Positions 16,320-23,064 of a stretch of DNA of 64,000 nt are shown here, in pieces. Source of the DNA: Streptomyces sp. NBC_00223 (GTDB lineage: Bacteria; Actinomycetota; Actinomycetes; Streptomycetales; Streptomycetaceae). Position 1 is the first letter of the stretch. The number at the start of each line of letters is the position of its first letter. The position numbers and the translations under genes are program-made. The notes beneath the pieces are model-generated. The model was given only the letters and a program-made list of their open reading frames with translations. It was not told where the DNA came from and did not search any database. The stretch covers positions 6,948,501 to 7,012,500 of the forward strand of contig NZ_CP108109.1 in NCBI RefSeq assembly GCF_036199905.1, in the 5' to 3' direction.

Positions 16320-17312
16320 GTGCGCCGACGCTCCGTCCTGCTCGCCGTGCCCGCGCTCATGCTCACCGCCGCCGGCTGCGGCAGTAGTAATGACAAGAAG
16401 GGCGATTCGGCGTCGTCCAGCTCACCGTCGACGGCCTCGCCGACCACCTCGCCCAAGTCCGACACCGTCACCGGCCCGGTCCCGGACATCACCGCGGGCA
16501 CCGCTTTCGGTCAGAAGCCGACCATCGCCAAGGGGACGGGCACCCCCTCGAAGCAGCTCGCCGTCAAGACCGTGATCGCGGGCGACGGCCCCGCGATCGC
16601 CGGCGGCGACTATGTCGAGGTGAACTATCTCGGCCAGATCTGGGACACCGCCAAGGTCTTCGACACCTCCTTCGGCCGCGGCCCGTACACGACCGTCATC
16701 GGCCAGGGGAAGGTCATCCCCGGCTGGGACCAGGGTCTGCTGGGCGAGAAGGTCAAGAGCCGTATCGAGCTGGCCATTCCGCCGTCGCTGGGCTACGGCG
16801 ACTCCGGCAACGCCGACGCGGGCATCACGGGCACCGACACGCTGGTGTTCGTCGTCGACATCCTGAACCGGTACAACGGCAAGAGCTCGGTCACCGGCAA
16901 GGCCGTCGCCCAGAACGACGCGAACCTGCCGAAGGTCGGCGCCAACACCAACGGCGCCCCGCCGTCCATCACCGTGCCCAAGGTCAAGGCGCCCACCAAG
17001 CTGGTCTCGGAGTACATCCTCGAAGGCGACGGCCCCGAGGTGAAGGCCACCGACACCCTGCTGCTCCAGTACAAGGGCGTGCTGTGGGACGGTGGCAAGG
17101 AGTTCGACTCCAGCTACAGCCACGGCGAGCTGGCCGCCTTCCCGCTGGCCAACCTGATCCAGGGCTGGCAGCAGGGCCTGGTGGGCAAGAAGTCCGGCAG
17201 CCGGGTGATGCTGGTGACACCGCCCGAACTGGCCTACCAGGACAAGGCCCAGGACGGCATTCCGGCCAACTCCACGCTGGTCTTCACGTTGGACATCCTG
17301 GCGATTCTGTAA
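16320..17312 (+). CDS. Lipoprotein with two FKBP-type peptidyl-prolyl isomerase domains
   Basis: This 330-residue lipoprotein has the signal RRRSVLLAVPALMLTAAGC, with the lipidated Cys at residue 20, then a Ser/Thr-rich linker. Two FKBP folds follow. The first, about residues 85-185, keeps the GQGKVIPGWDQGLLG and LGYGDSG segments. The second, about 230-330, has LANLIQGWQQGLVG but is more divergent. Such proteins assist folding of exported proteins at the outer face of the membrane. GTG 16320 follows GAGGAAACCC. The next gene encodes a single-domain cytoplasmic FKBP and probably shares the transcript. Confidence 0.92.
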   Translation: MRRRSVLLAVPALMLTAAGCGSSNDKKGDSASSSSPSTASPTTSPKSDTVTGPVPDITAGTAFGQKPTIAKGTGTPSKQLAVKTVIAGDGPAIAGGDYVEVNYLGQIWDTAKVFDTSFGRGPYTTVIGQGKVIPGWDQGLLGEKVKSRIELAIPPSLGYGDSGNADAGITGTDTLVFVVDILNRYNGKSSVTGKAVAQNDANLPKVGANTNGAPPSITVPKVKAPTKLVSEYILEGDGPEVKATDTLLLQYKGVLWDGGKEFDSSYSHGELAAFPLANLIQGWQQGLVGKKSGSRVMLVTPPELAYQDKAQDGIPANSTLVFTLDILAIL

Positions 17313-17352
17313 GACTGTCCGGGTTGCCCGCAACAGCACAAGGAGCATCCAC

Positions 17353-17724
17353 GTGAGCATCGAGAAGCCCGAGATCGACTTCCCGGGCGGCGAACCGCCG
17401 GCCGAACTGGAGATCAAGGACATCTGGGAGGGCGACGGACCGGTCGCCAAGGCCGGGGACACCGTCTCCGTCCACTACGTCGGCGTGGCCTTCTCCACGG
17501 GCGAGGAGTTCGACGCGAGCTGGAACCGCGGCGCCCCGCTGCGCTTCCCGCTGGGCGCCGGCCGGGTCATCGCGGGCTGGGACCAGGGCGTGCAGGGTAT
17601 GAAGGTCGGCGGACGCCGCCAGCTGATCATCCCCGCGCACCTCGCCTACGGCGACAGTGGCGCCGGCGGCGCCATCAAGCCCGGTGAGACGCTGATCTTC
17701 GTCTGCGACCTGGTCTCCGTCTGA
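17353..17724 (+). CDS. FKBP-type peptidyl-prolyl cis-trans isomerase
   Basis: This 123-residue single-domain FKBP has no signal peptide and is cytoplasmic. It shows VSVHYVGVAFSTGEEFDASW, the active-site GRVIAGWDQGVQGMKVGGRR, and AYGDSGAGGAI with the C-terminal strand TLIFVCDLV. It catalyses proline isomerisation and is the type of protein bound by FK506. GTG 17353 follows AGGAGCATCC. It is the second gene of a two-gene unit with the lipoprotein isomerase, closed by a strong terminator with a T-run. Confidence 0.94.
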   Translation: MSIEKPEIDFPGGEPPAELEIKDIWEGDGPVAKAGDTVSVHYVGVAFSTGEEFDASWNRGAPLRFPLGAGRVIAGWDQGVQGMKVGGRRQLIIPAHLAYGDSGAGGAIKPGETLIFVCDLVSV

Positions 17725-17741
17725 GGGCTGCCGCTCTCCCC

Positions 17742-17769
17742 AGGCCCCCGCCCCGCGCGGGGGCCTTTT
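17742..17769 (+). terminator. Rho-independent terminator
   Basis: A 10-bp stem (17742-17751 with 17757-17766) is followed by a run of T residues, a canonical intrinsic terminator between the FKBP pair and pafB. Confidence 0.9.
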
Positions 17770-17828
17770 GGCACCTGGAGCCGGTCGCGGTACGGTCAGC
17801 GATCGAGAGTGGAAACGAAGGGTGCGGG

Positions 17829-18770
17829 ATGGCGATCGCCAAGGCGGAGCGGCTGATGAATCTGGCGCTGTGCCTGATGAACGCCCGGCGGCCGGTCAGC
17901 AAACGTGAGCTGCGCGAGTCCATCGAGGCGTACCACGAGGTCACCTCCGACGACTCCTTCAACCGGATGTTCGAGCGGGACAAGGACGACCTGCGCGAAC
18001 TCGGCCTGGTCATCGACACCGTGGAGAACTTCGAGGGCGAGTACGGCTATCTCGCCCGCAGCGACCGCAACCGGCTGCCCGACATCGCCCTCGACCCCGA
18101 GGAGGCCGCCGCGCTCGGCCTGGCCGCGAAGGTCTGGCAGCAGGCCCGCCTCGCCGAGGCCGCCAGCGGCGCCTTGCAGAAGCTGCGCGCGGCCGGGGTG
18201 CCGTACGAGGCCACCAGCAGCGTGCTCGAACCCCGTATCCCCGCGCCCGAGCCGGCCTTCGAGGCGCTGATGCTCGCCACCCGTGAGCGGCGGGCGGTCG
18301 CCTTCGACTACCGCAAGACCAGCGCGGTACGCCCCGAGCCGCGGCTGGTCGAGCCCTGGGCGCTGGAGTGCTGGCGCGGCCACTGGTACCTGGCCGGGCA
18401 CGACCGCGACCGCGGGGCCGTACGCGTCTTCCGGCTCTCCCGGATCTCCGGCAAGGTCCGCGCCCGCGGCTCCTTCACCGCCGAGGTGCCCGATCATGTG
18501 GACGTCCGCGAGATCGTCGCCCGCTGGGCCGGGGAGGGCGTCACGATCGCCACCGCCCGGATCAGGCTGCGCCGCGACAGCGGCTATCCGCTGCGCTCCC
18601 GGGCGGTGACCACCACCCCGGTCGACGCCGACTGGGACGAACTGGAGATCCCGTACGGGCACGGACTGGACGCCTGGCTGGCCGAGTTCGGCCCCGATGT
18701 GGTGGTCCTGGCCCCGGACGAGCTGCGGGCCGGCGTCCTGGACCGGCTGCGCGCCGTGGCGAAGGGCTGA
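17829..18770 (+). CDS. pafB: WYL-domain transcriptional activator PafB
   Basis: This 313-residue protein has an N-terminal winged helix (residues 1-65) and a WYL domain (GHWYLAGHD near residue 184) with a WCX-type C-terminal part. PafB acts with PafC as the DNA-damage-responsive activator that recruits RNA polymerase to LexA-independent promoters of the RecA-NDp type in mycobacteria. ATG 17829 is preceded by a TACGGT -10-like element and GGGTGCGGG. pafC begins 76 bases downstream, and in some actinobacteria the two genes are fused. A target-like promoter exists in front of the helicase gene at 23032-23054. Confidence 0.94.
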   Translation: MAIAKAERLMNLALCLMNARRPVSKRELRESIEAYHEVTSDDSFNRMFERDKDDLRELGLVIDTVENFEGEYGYLARSDRNRLPDIALDPEEAAALGLAAKVWQQARLAEAASGALQKLRAAGVPYEATSSVLEPRIPAPEPAFEALMLATRERRAVAFDYRKTSAVRPEPRLVEPWALECWRGHWYLAGHDRDRGAVRVFRLSRISGKVRARGSFTAEVPDHVDVREIVARWAGEGVTIATARIRLRRDSGYPLRSRAVTTTPVDADWDELEIPYGHGLDAWLAEFGPDVVVLAPDELRAGVLDRLRAVAKG

Positions 18771-18846
18771 GGGCCGTGGGCGGGGCGGCGAGGGTGACGG
18801 CGCCGGTGTGGGCGGGCACGGACCGGGCGGACCAGGGAACGGGCGT

Positions 18847-19803
18847 ATGAGCAACGCGATCGATCAGACCCGGCGGATGCTGTCCCTCGTGACGTATCTG
18901 CGCGAGCGGCCCGGCGCGCGGGTCAGCGAGGTGGCGCGGGCCTTCGGGGTGACCGAGGCCGAGCTGATCGGCGACCTCAATGTGCTGCCGCTGTGCGGTA
19001 CGAGCTTCCGCGGCGGCGATCTGCTGGACATCGACACCGACGGCGAACGCATCTGGTGGCACAACCCCGGCACCGCCGACGACGTGGCCCAGCCGCTGCG
19101 GCTGGCCTCCGACGAGGCCACCGCGCTGCTGGTGGCCGCCCGCGCGGTGGCCAATCTGCCGGGGCTGCGCGACCGCGACCGGCAGGCGCTGCTGCGCGCG
19201 GGCGCCAAGCTGGAGGCCGCGGCGGGCGAGGTGGCCGGGGCCAGCGCCCAGCTGTCGGTGACCTTCGAGGCCGAGGGCAGCGTCTTCGCCACCGTGGACC
19301 GGGCGATCACCGAGCAGCGACTGCTGTGGATCCGCTACTACTCGCCCGCCCGCGACGCCCTCACCGAGCGCGAGGTGGACCCGATCCGGCTGTTCGCCGT
19401 CGGCCACACCTACTTCGAGGGCTGGTGCCGGCTGTCGGAGGACCGCCGTACCTTCCGGCTCGACCGGGTCGCCGAGATCCGGCTGCTCGACGAGCCCTCC
19501 GACCCGCCGCGGATCGAGCCGCGCGACCTGTCGCAGGGCCTGGTCCAGCCCGCGGGCGACGACCCCGAGGTGGTCATCGAGGTCGGGCCCGGCGGACGCT
19601 GGGTCGCCGAGTACTACCCGCACGACAGCGCCGAGGAACTGCCCGACGGCGGGCTGCGGATCACCCTGCGCACCCCCGACCCGGGGTCGCTGCGCCGGCT
19701 GGCCTTGCGTCTGGGCCGCGACGGGCGGATCGTGTCACCGGCGGTGCTGGCCGCCGACGCGCGGGAGGCGGCCGTCACGGCGCTGGCCGCGTACGGGGAA
19801 TGA
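18847..19803 (+). CDS. pafC: WYL-domain transcriptional activator PafC
   Basis: This 318-residue partner of PafB has the same architecture: a winged helix (MLSLVTYLRERPGARVSEVA), then a WYL domain in which YFEGWCRLSEDRRTFRLDR occupies the WYL strand, and a WCX extension. PafBC works as a heterodimeric activator, and recent work on the mycobacterial system reports that the WYL domains bind single-stranded DNA as the damage signal. ATG 18847 is the family start (MSNAIDQTRRML). The zinc-ribbon gene follows closely. Confidence 0.94.
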   Translation: MSNAIDQTRRMLSLVTYLRERPGARVSEVARAFGVTEAELIGDLNVLPLCGTSFRGGDLLDIDTDGERIWWHNPGTADDVAQPLRLASDEATALLVAARAVANLPGLRDRDRQALLRAGAKLEAAAGEVAGASAQLSVTFEAEGSVFATVDRAITEQRLLWIRYYSPARDALTEREVDPIRLFAVGHTYFEGWCRLSEDRRTFRLDRVAEIRLLDEPSDPPRIEPRDLSQGLVQPAGDDPEVVIEVGPGGRWVAEYYPHDSAEELPDGGLRITLRTPDPGSLRRLALRLGRDGRIVSPAVLAADAREAAVTALAAYGE

Positions 19804-19844
19804 GGGCATCGGGAGAAGCGGTGGAATCGGGGGGGTCGAGGGAC

Positions 19845-20102
19845 ATGACGGAGGGGACGACCACCACCGCCTGCCCGCCGGTCCCGGCGGGTCCCGTGCT
19901 GTTCCGGGCGGGCTGCCCGCACTGCCGGGCGAACTTCGAACTGGCCGCGGTCGCGCTGCGGCTGGCCATCGGAGCCTCGGCCCGCACCACCTTCTACTCT
20001 TTCACCTGCCCCGAGTGCCAGGAGCCGGTCCGCAAACCCGCGGGCGAGCGGATCGTGGAACTGCTCACCGGCGGCGGCGTGCGCACGATGCGGCTGCACT
20101 GA
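19845..20102 (+). CDS. Small zinc-ribbon protein, function unknown
   Basis: This 85-residue protein has two CxxC knuckles, CPHC and CPEC, about 38 residues apart, typical of a zinc ribbon. Between them is a hydrophobic Ala/Leu-rich helix. ATG 19845 has GAGGGAC just upstream; an alternative ATG at 19800 overlaps the pafC stop codon and would add 15 residues. I know it only as a conserved hypothetical in the pafC-tat interval of Streptomyces. It may share a transcript with pafBC. Confidence 0.75.
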   Translation: MTEGTTTTACPPVPAGPVLFRAGCPHCRANFELAAVALRLAIGASARTTFYSFTCPECQEPVRKPAGERIVELLTGGGVRTMRLH

Positions 20103-20160
20103 CCGCGACCGCCGTACGCCCGTGCCGACATGCACCGCCCGCCCGCGCCGACATGCTCAT

Positions 20161-20192
20161 CGCGCGCCCGCGCCCGCGCCCGCGCCCGCGCC
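20161..20192. repeat. Hexanucleotide tandem repeat (GCGCCC)n
   Basis: About five head-to-tail copies of a GCGCCC-type hexamer lie upstream of the small membrane protein promoter. It is a candidate site for slippage. Confidence 0.6.
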
Positions 20193-20217
20193 GACCGCCG
20201 GGCCCGGCCGGAGACGG

Positions 20218-20223
20218 TAGGCT
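20218..20223 (+). promoter_or_regulatory. -10 element TAGGCT of a likely leaderless transcript
   Basis: TAGGCT ends eight bases before ATG 20232, and no ribosome-binding site is present in the gap. Confidence 0.45.
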
Positions 20224-20231
20224 CGCGGCCC

Positions 20232-20435
20232 ATGTGGTGGCTCTTTCTGTACGTCGGCCTGTCGACCGCCGGCCTCCTGGTGCTCGCCGTCCCCGCCGTA
20301 CGGGTCTTCGCGGCCGTGCGGGAACTGGCCGGACAGGTCGCCGCGAGCACCGAGGCGCTGACCGCCGCGAGCGAGCGGCTGCAACGCTCGGCCCGGCCGG
20401 TGGCCGAGCAGGCCGGGAAGATCGCGCGCCGCTGA
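20232..20435 (+). CDS. Small single-span membrane protein, function unknown
   Basis: This 67-residue protein starts MWWLFLYVGLSTAGLLVLAV, a single membrane anchor, followed by a helical Ala/Glu/Arg-rich tail (LAGQVAASTEALTAASERLQ) likely to be cytoplasmic and coiled. It resembles short DUF948-like or TatB-like proteins in outline only. Its position just upstream of tatA is suggestive, but the sequence lacks the TatB hinge, so I do not assign a Tat role. Confidence 0.65.
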   Translation: MWWLFLYVGLSTAGLLVLAVPAVRVFAAVRELAGQVAASTEALTAASERLQRSARPVAEQAGKIARR

Positions 20436-20652
20436 GCCTGCCGCGTCCCCGGCGGGGAAGGGTACGCTGACTCGGGCGACCCGCGACGGAGAGCGGCGGG
20501 GGTCGCACGCCGGGCGGACACCGGGACACTCTCCCGCGTTCGCCGGCGCACGCTACGATCGCAAGCGAGCGCGGTGTCCTGACCCCGGTCCGGACGCCGG
20601 GACCCCGCAGACGCACGGACCACGCCGCCCCCGGTGAGAAGGTAGACCTAAT

Positions 20653-20934
20653 ATGCTCGGCAATCTCAAGCCCCTGGAGATCGGCCTCATCCTTCTTGTC
20701 GTCATCGTGCTCTTCGGCGCCAAGAAGCTGCCCGATGTGGCCAGGTCGCTCGGCAAGTCGGCCCGCATCCTCAAGAGCGAGGCCAAGGCCATGAAGAACG
20801 ACGGCTCGACGGCCCCCGCGGAGCCGACGGCGCAGGAGACCACCGCGGCCCGTACGATCAAGGCCGCGCCCGGCGACACCACCGGTGCCCGCCCGGTCGC
20901 CGAGCCGGACCGTACGACCACCACCCAGAGCTGA
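20653..20934 (+). CDS. tatA: Sec-independent translocase subunit TatA
   Basis: This 93-residue protein has an N-terminal membrane helix (residues 7-23, IGLILLVVIVLFGAKKLP), the FGxxKLPD hinge and an amphipathic helix (VARSLGKSARILKSEAKAMK), then a disordered Thr/Ala/Pro tail. TatA oligomers form the pore that exports folded twin-arginine proteins. It lies 107 bases upstream of tatC and most likely shares its transcript. No full tatB is in the window. Confidence 0.95.
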   Translation: MLGNLKPLEIGLILLVVIVLFGAKKLPDVARSLGKSARILKSEAKAMKNDGSTAPAEPTAQETTAARTIKAAPGDTTGARPVAEPDRTTTTQS

Positions 20935-21041
20935 TCCCGGATCGACGACCAGGTCCGACCGCCGTCCCGGCGGCCGGACCCCGGGTGTAGGACAAAGCCG
21001 ATACGCGCCGCCGACGGCTGCCGCACGAGACGAGGACGTGG

Positions 21042-21974
21042 GTGCTCAAGACTGCCCGCAAGCAGGAGAGGGACCCCGAGGGGCGGATGCCCCTCGCGGA
21101 CCACCTGCGTGAGCTGCGCAACCGGCTGCTGAAGTCGGTCCTTGCCATCGTCGCCGTCACCATCGTGGCGGCGTTCTTCTACAAGGACATCATCAGCGTC
21201 TTCCAGCACCCGATCCTCCAATCGGTCAAGTGCGCCAACGGCCTGGGGCACCAGGCCAACGGCCGCCCCTGCGCCGAGATGACGGTCAACGGTCTGCTGG
21301 GCGGCTTCTCGATCGCCCTCAAGGTCTCGCTGATGGCCGGCATCATCGGCGCCTCGCCGGTGTGGCTCTACCAGTTGTGGGCCTTCCTGGCGCCCGGCCT
21401 GCACAAGAACGAGAAGCGCTACACCCTCGGCTTCGTCGGCACCGGCGTCCCGCTCTTCCTGGCCGGCGCGGCGCTGGCATACGCGATCCTGCCGCAGACC
21501 GCCAAGATCATGATCGGCTTCGTGCCGAAGGACACCACCAACCTGCTGGCGCTCGACGACTTCATCGACCTCGTCGTGCGCATGGTGGTCGTCTTCGGCC
21601 TGGCCTTCGAACTGCCGCTGATCCTGGTGCTGCTCAACTTCACCGGCATGGTCAGCGGCCGCCGTATGCTCGGCTGGTGGCGCGGCATGGTGATCGGCAT
21701 CACCGTCTTCGCCGCCGTCGCCACACCGACCGGCGACCCGCTCACCATGTCCCTGCTGGCCGCGCCGATCGTCCTGCTGTACTTCCTGGCGATGGGCATC
21801 TGCTTCTTCAACGACCGCCGCAGGGCCCGCCGCCGCGCCGCCGACCCGGACTTCGGTCTCGACGAGGACGAGGCGTCCAGCCTGGACCACATCCCCGAGC
21901 AGATCGGCGCCCAGTCCTTCGACGCCGAGGCCGAGCGCCGCGCGGCCGACGACGACTACGACGACGCGACCTGA
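21042..21974 (+). CDS. tatC: Sec-independent translocase subunit TatC
   Basis: This 310-residue protein with six membrane spans is the twin-arginine signal receptor. Family landmarks are MPLADHLRELRNRL with the conserved Glu near the N-terminus, LYQLWAFLAPGLHKNEKRY, and FGLAFELPLILVLLNF. A hydrophilic, acidic C-terminal extension of about 45 residues follows the last helix. GTG 21042 is preceded by GACGAGGACGTGG. It follows tatA in the normal order. Confidence 0.95.
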   Translation: MLKTARKQERDPEGRMPLADHLRELRNRLLKSVLAIVAVTIVAAFFYKDIISVFQHPILQSVKCANGLGHQANGRPCAEMTVNGLLGGFSIALKVSLMAGIIGASPVWLYQLWAFLAPGLHKNEKRYTLGFVGTGVPLFLAGAALAYAILPQTAKIMIGFVPKDTTNLLALDDFIDLVVRMVVVFGLAFELPLILVLLNFTGMVSGRRMLGWWRGMVIGITVFAAVATPTGDPLTMSLLAAPIVLLYFLAMGICFFNDRRRARRRAADPDFGLDEDEASSLDHIPEQIGAQSFDAEAERRAADDDYDDAT

Positions 21975-22048
21975 GCCGGGGCCGGTCCCGGTCCTGCCGG
22001 TCCTCCCGCGTACTTTCCCGGCCGGCTGATCCGTCCGCCGATCCGGGA

Positions 22049-22054
22049 TAGGGT
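22049..22054 (+). promoter_or_regulatory. -10 element TAGGGT of a likely leaderless transcript
   Basis: TAGGGT ends six bases before GTG 22061, and no ribosome-binding site fits in the gap. Confidence 0.5.
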
Positions 22055-22060
22055 CCGGCC

Positions 22061-22957
22061 GTGACCAGCGAGATCACCCTCTTCGTCAATCCCACCGCGG
22101 GCCGCGGCCGGGGCGTTCGCGCCGCCGGACCCGCGGCCCGTGTGCTGCGGGACGCCGGGTACGGCGTGCGGACGGTCGTCGGCGAGGACGCGGCCGACGC
22201 CCTGGCCCGGCTCCGTACGGCCGTCGCGGACGGCACCGGGGCCGTCGTGGCGGTCGGCGGCGACGGCATGGTCTCGCTCGCGCTTCAGGCCGTGGCCGGG
22301 ACCGGCACCCCGCTCGGCGTCGTCGCGGTCGGCACCGGCAACGACTTCGCCCGGGCCACCGGCCTGCCGGTCCGCGACCCCGCCGCCGCGGCCGGCGCCG
22401 TCGCCCGGGCCCTGCGCGAGGGCGGCGGCCGGGAGCTGGACCTCGGCAGGACCGGCGAGCGCTGGTTCGGCACGGTCCTGGCGTCGGGCTTCGACTCCCG
22501 GGTCAACGACCGCGGCAACCGGATGCGCCGGCCGCGCGGCCGCCTCCGCTACGACGTCGCCATGCTCGCCGAGCTGGCCGCCCTGCGCCCGATCCCGTAC
22601 CGGGTGCGCTTCGACGACGCGCCGGAGCGGGAGATCGAGGCCACGCTGATCGCGGTCGGCAACGGTTCCTCGTACGGCGGCGGGATGCGGATATGCGCGG
22701 ACGCGGTGATGGACGACGGGCTGTTCGACGTGTGCGTGGTCGGCCCGTGCAGCCGGACCACCCTGCTGAGGGTCTTCCCCCGGGTCTACCGCGGCACCCA
22801 CCCCACGCACCCGGTGGTCACCGTGCACCGCGCGGCCCGGGTCCGGCTGGCGGTGGACGGCGGCGGGGAGCTGACCGGGTACGCCGACGGGGAGCGGATC
22901 GGACCGCTGCCGCTGACCGCCGAAACCGTACCGGGAGCGCTGCGGCTGCTGGTGTGA
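22061..22957 (+). CDS. Diacylglycerol kinase-family lipid kinase
   Basis: This 298-residue protein belongs to the DAGK catalytic family (YegS/DgkB-like). The N-terminal NPTAGRGRG loop and VVAVGGDGMVS form the nucleotide-binding site; GTGNDFARATGLP is the substrate-side signature. The C-terminal beta-sandwich carries YGGGMRICADAVMDDGLFDV, which is highly conserved. It phosphorylates a lipid such as diacylglycerol at the inner face of the membrane. The GTG is predicted to be leaderless. It precedes the helicase gene in the same orientation. Confidence 0.92.
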   Translation: MTSEITLFVNPTAGRGRGVRAAGPAARVLRDAGYGVRTVVGEDAADALARLRTAVADGTGAVVAVGGDGMVSLALQAVAGTGTPLGVVAVGTGNDFARATGLPVRDPAAAAGAVARALREGGGRELDLGRTGERWFGTVLASGFDSRVNDRGNRMRRPRGRLRYDVAMLAELAALRPIPYRVRFDDAPEREIEATLIAVGNGSSYGGGMRICADAVMDDGLFDVCVVGPCSRTTLLRVFPRVYRGTHPTHPVVTVHRAARVRLAVDGGGELTGYADGERIGPLPLTAETVPGALRLLV

Positions 22958-23031
22958 CGGGGGCGGGGGAGCCGACCCCCAGGGCAACCGTGCTCCCGAA
23001 AGCCGATCCGGAGGCATAAAGATCACGCGCT

Positions 23032-23054
23032 GTGTCGGTGCTGCCGGGTAGGCT
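23032..23054 (+). promoter_or_regulatory. RecA-NDp (PafBC-type) DNA-damage promoter of the helicase gene
   Basis: GTGTCGGTG (23032-23040), eight bases, then TAGGCT (23049-23054) fits the published mycobacterial RecA-NDp consensus TTGTCRGTG-N8-TAnnnT at every position except the weakly conserved first T. The ATG at 23065 lies ten bases further on, so the message would be nearly leaderless. Confidence 0.65.
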
Positions 23055-23064
23055 CGTGAACGAG

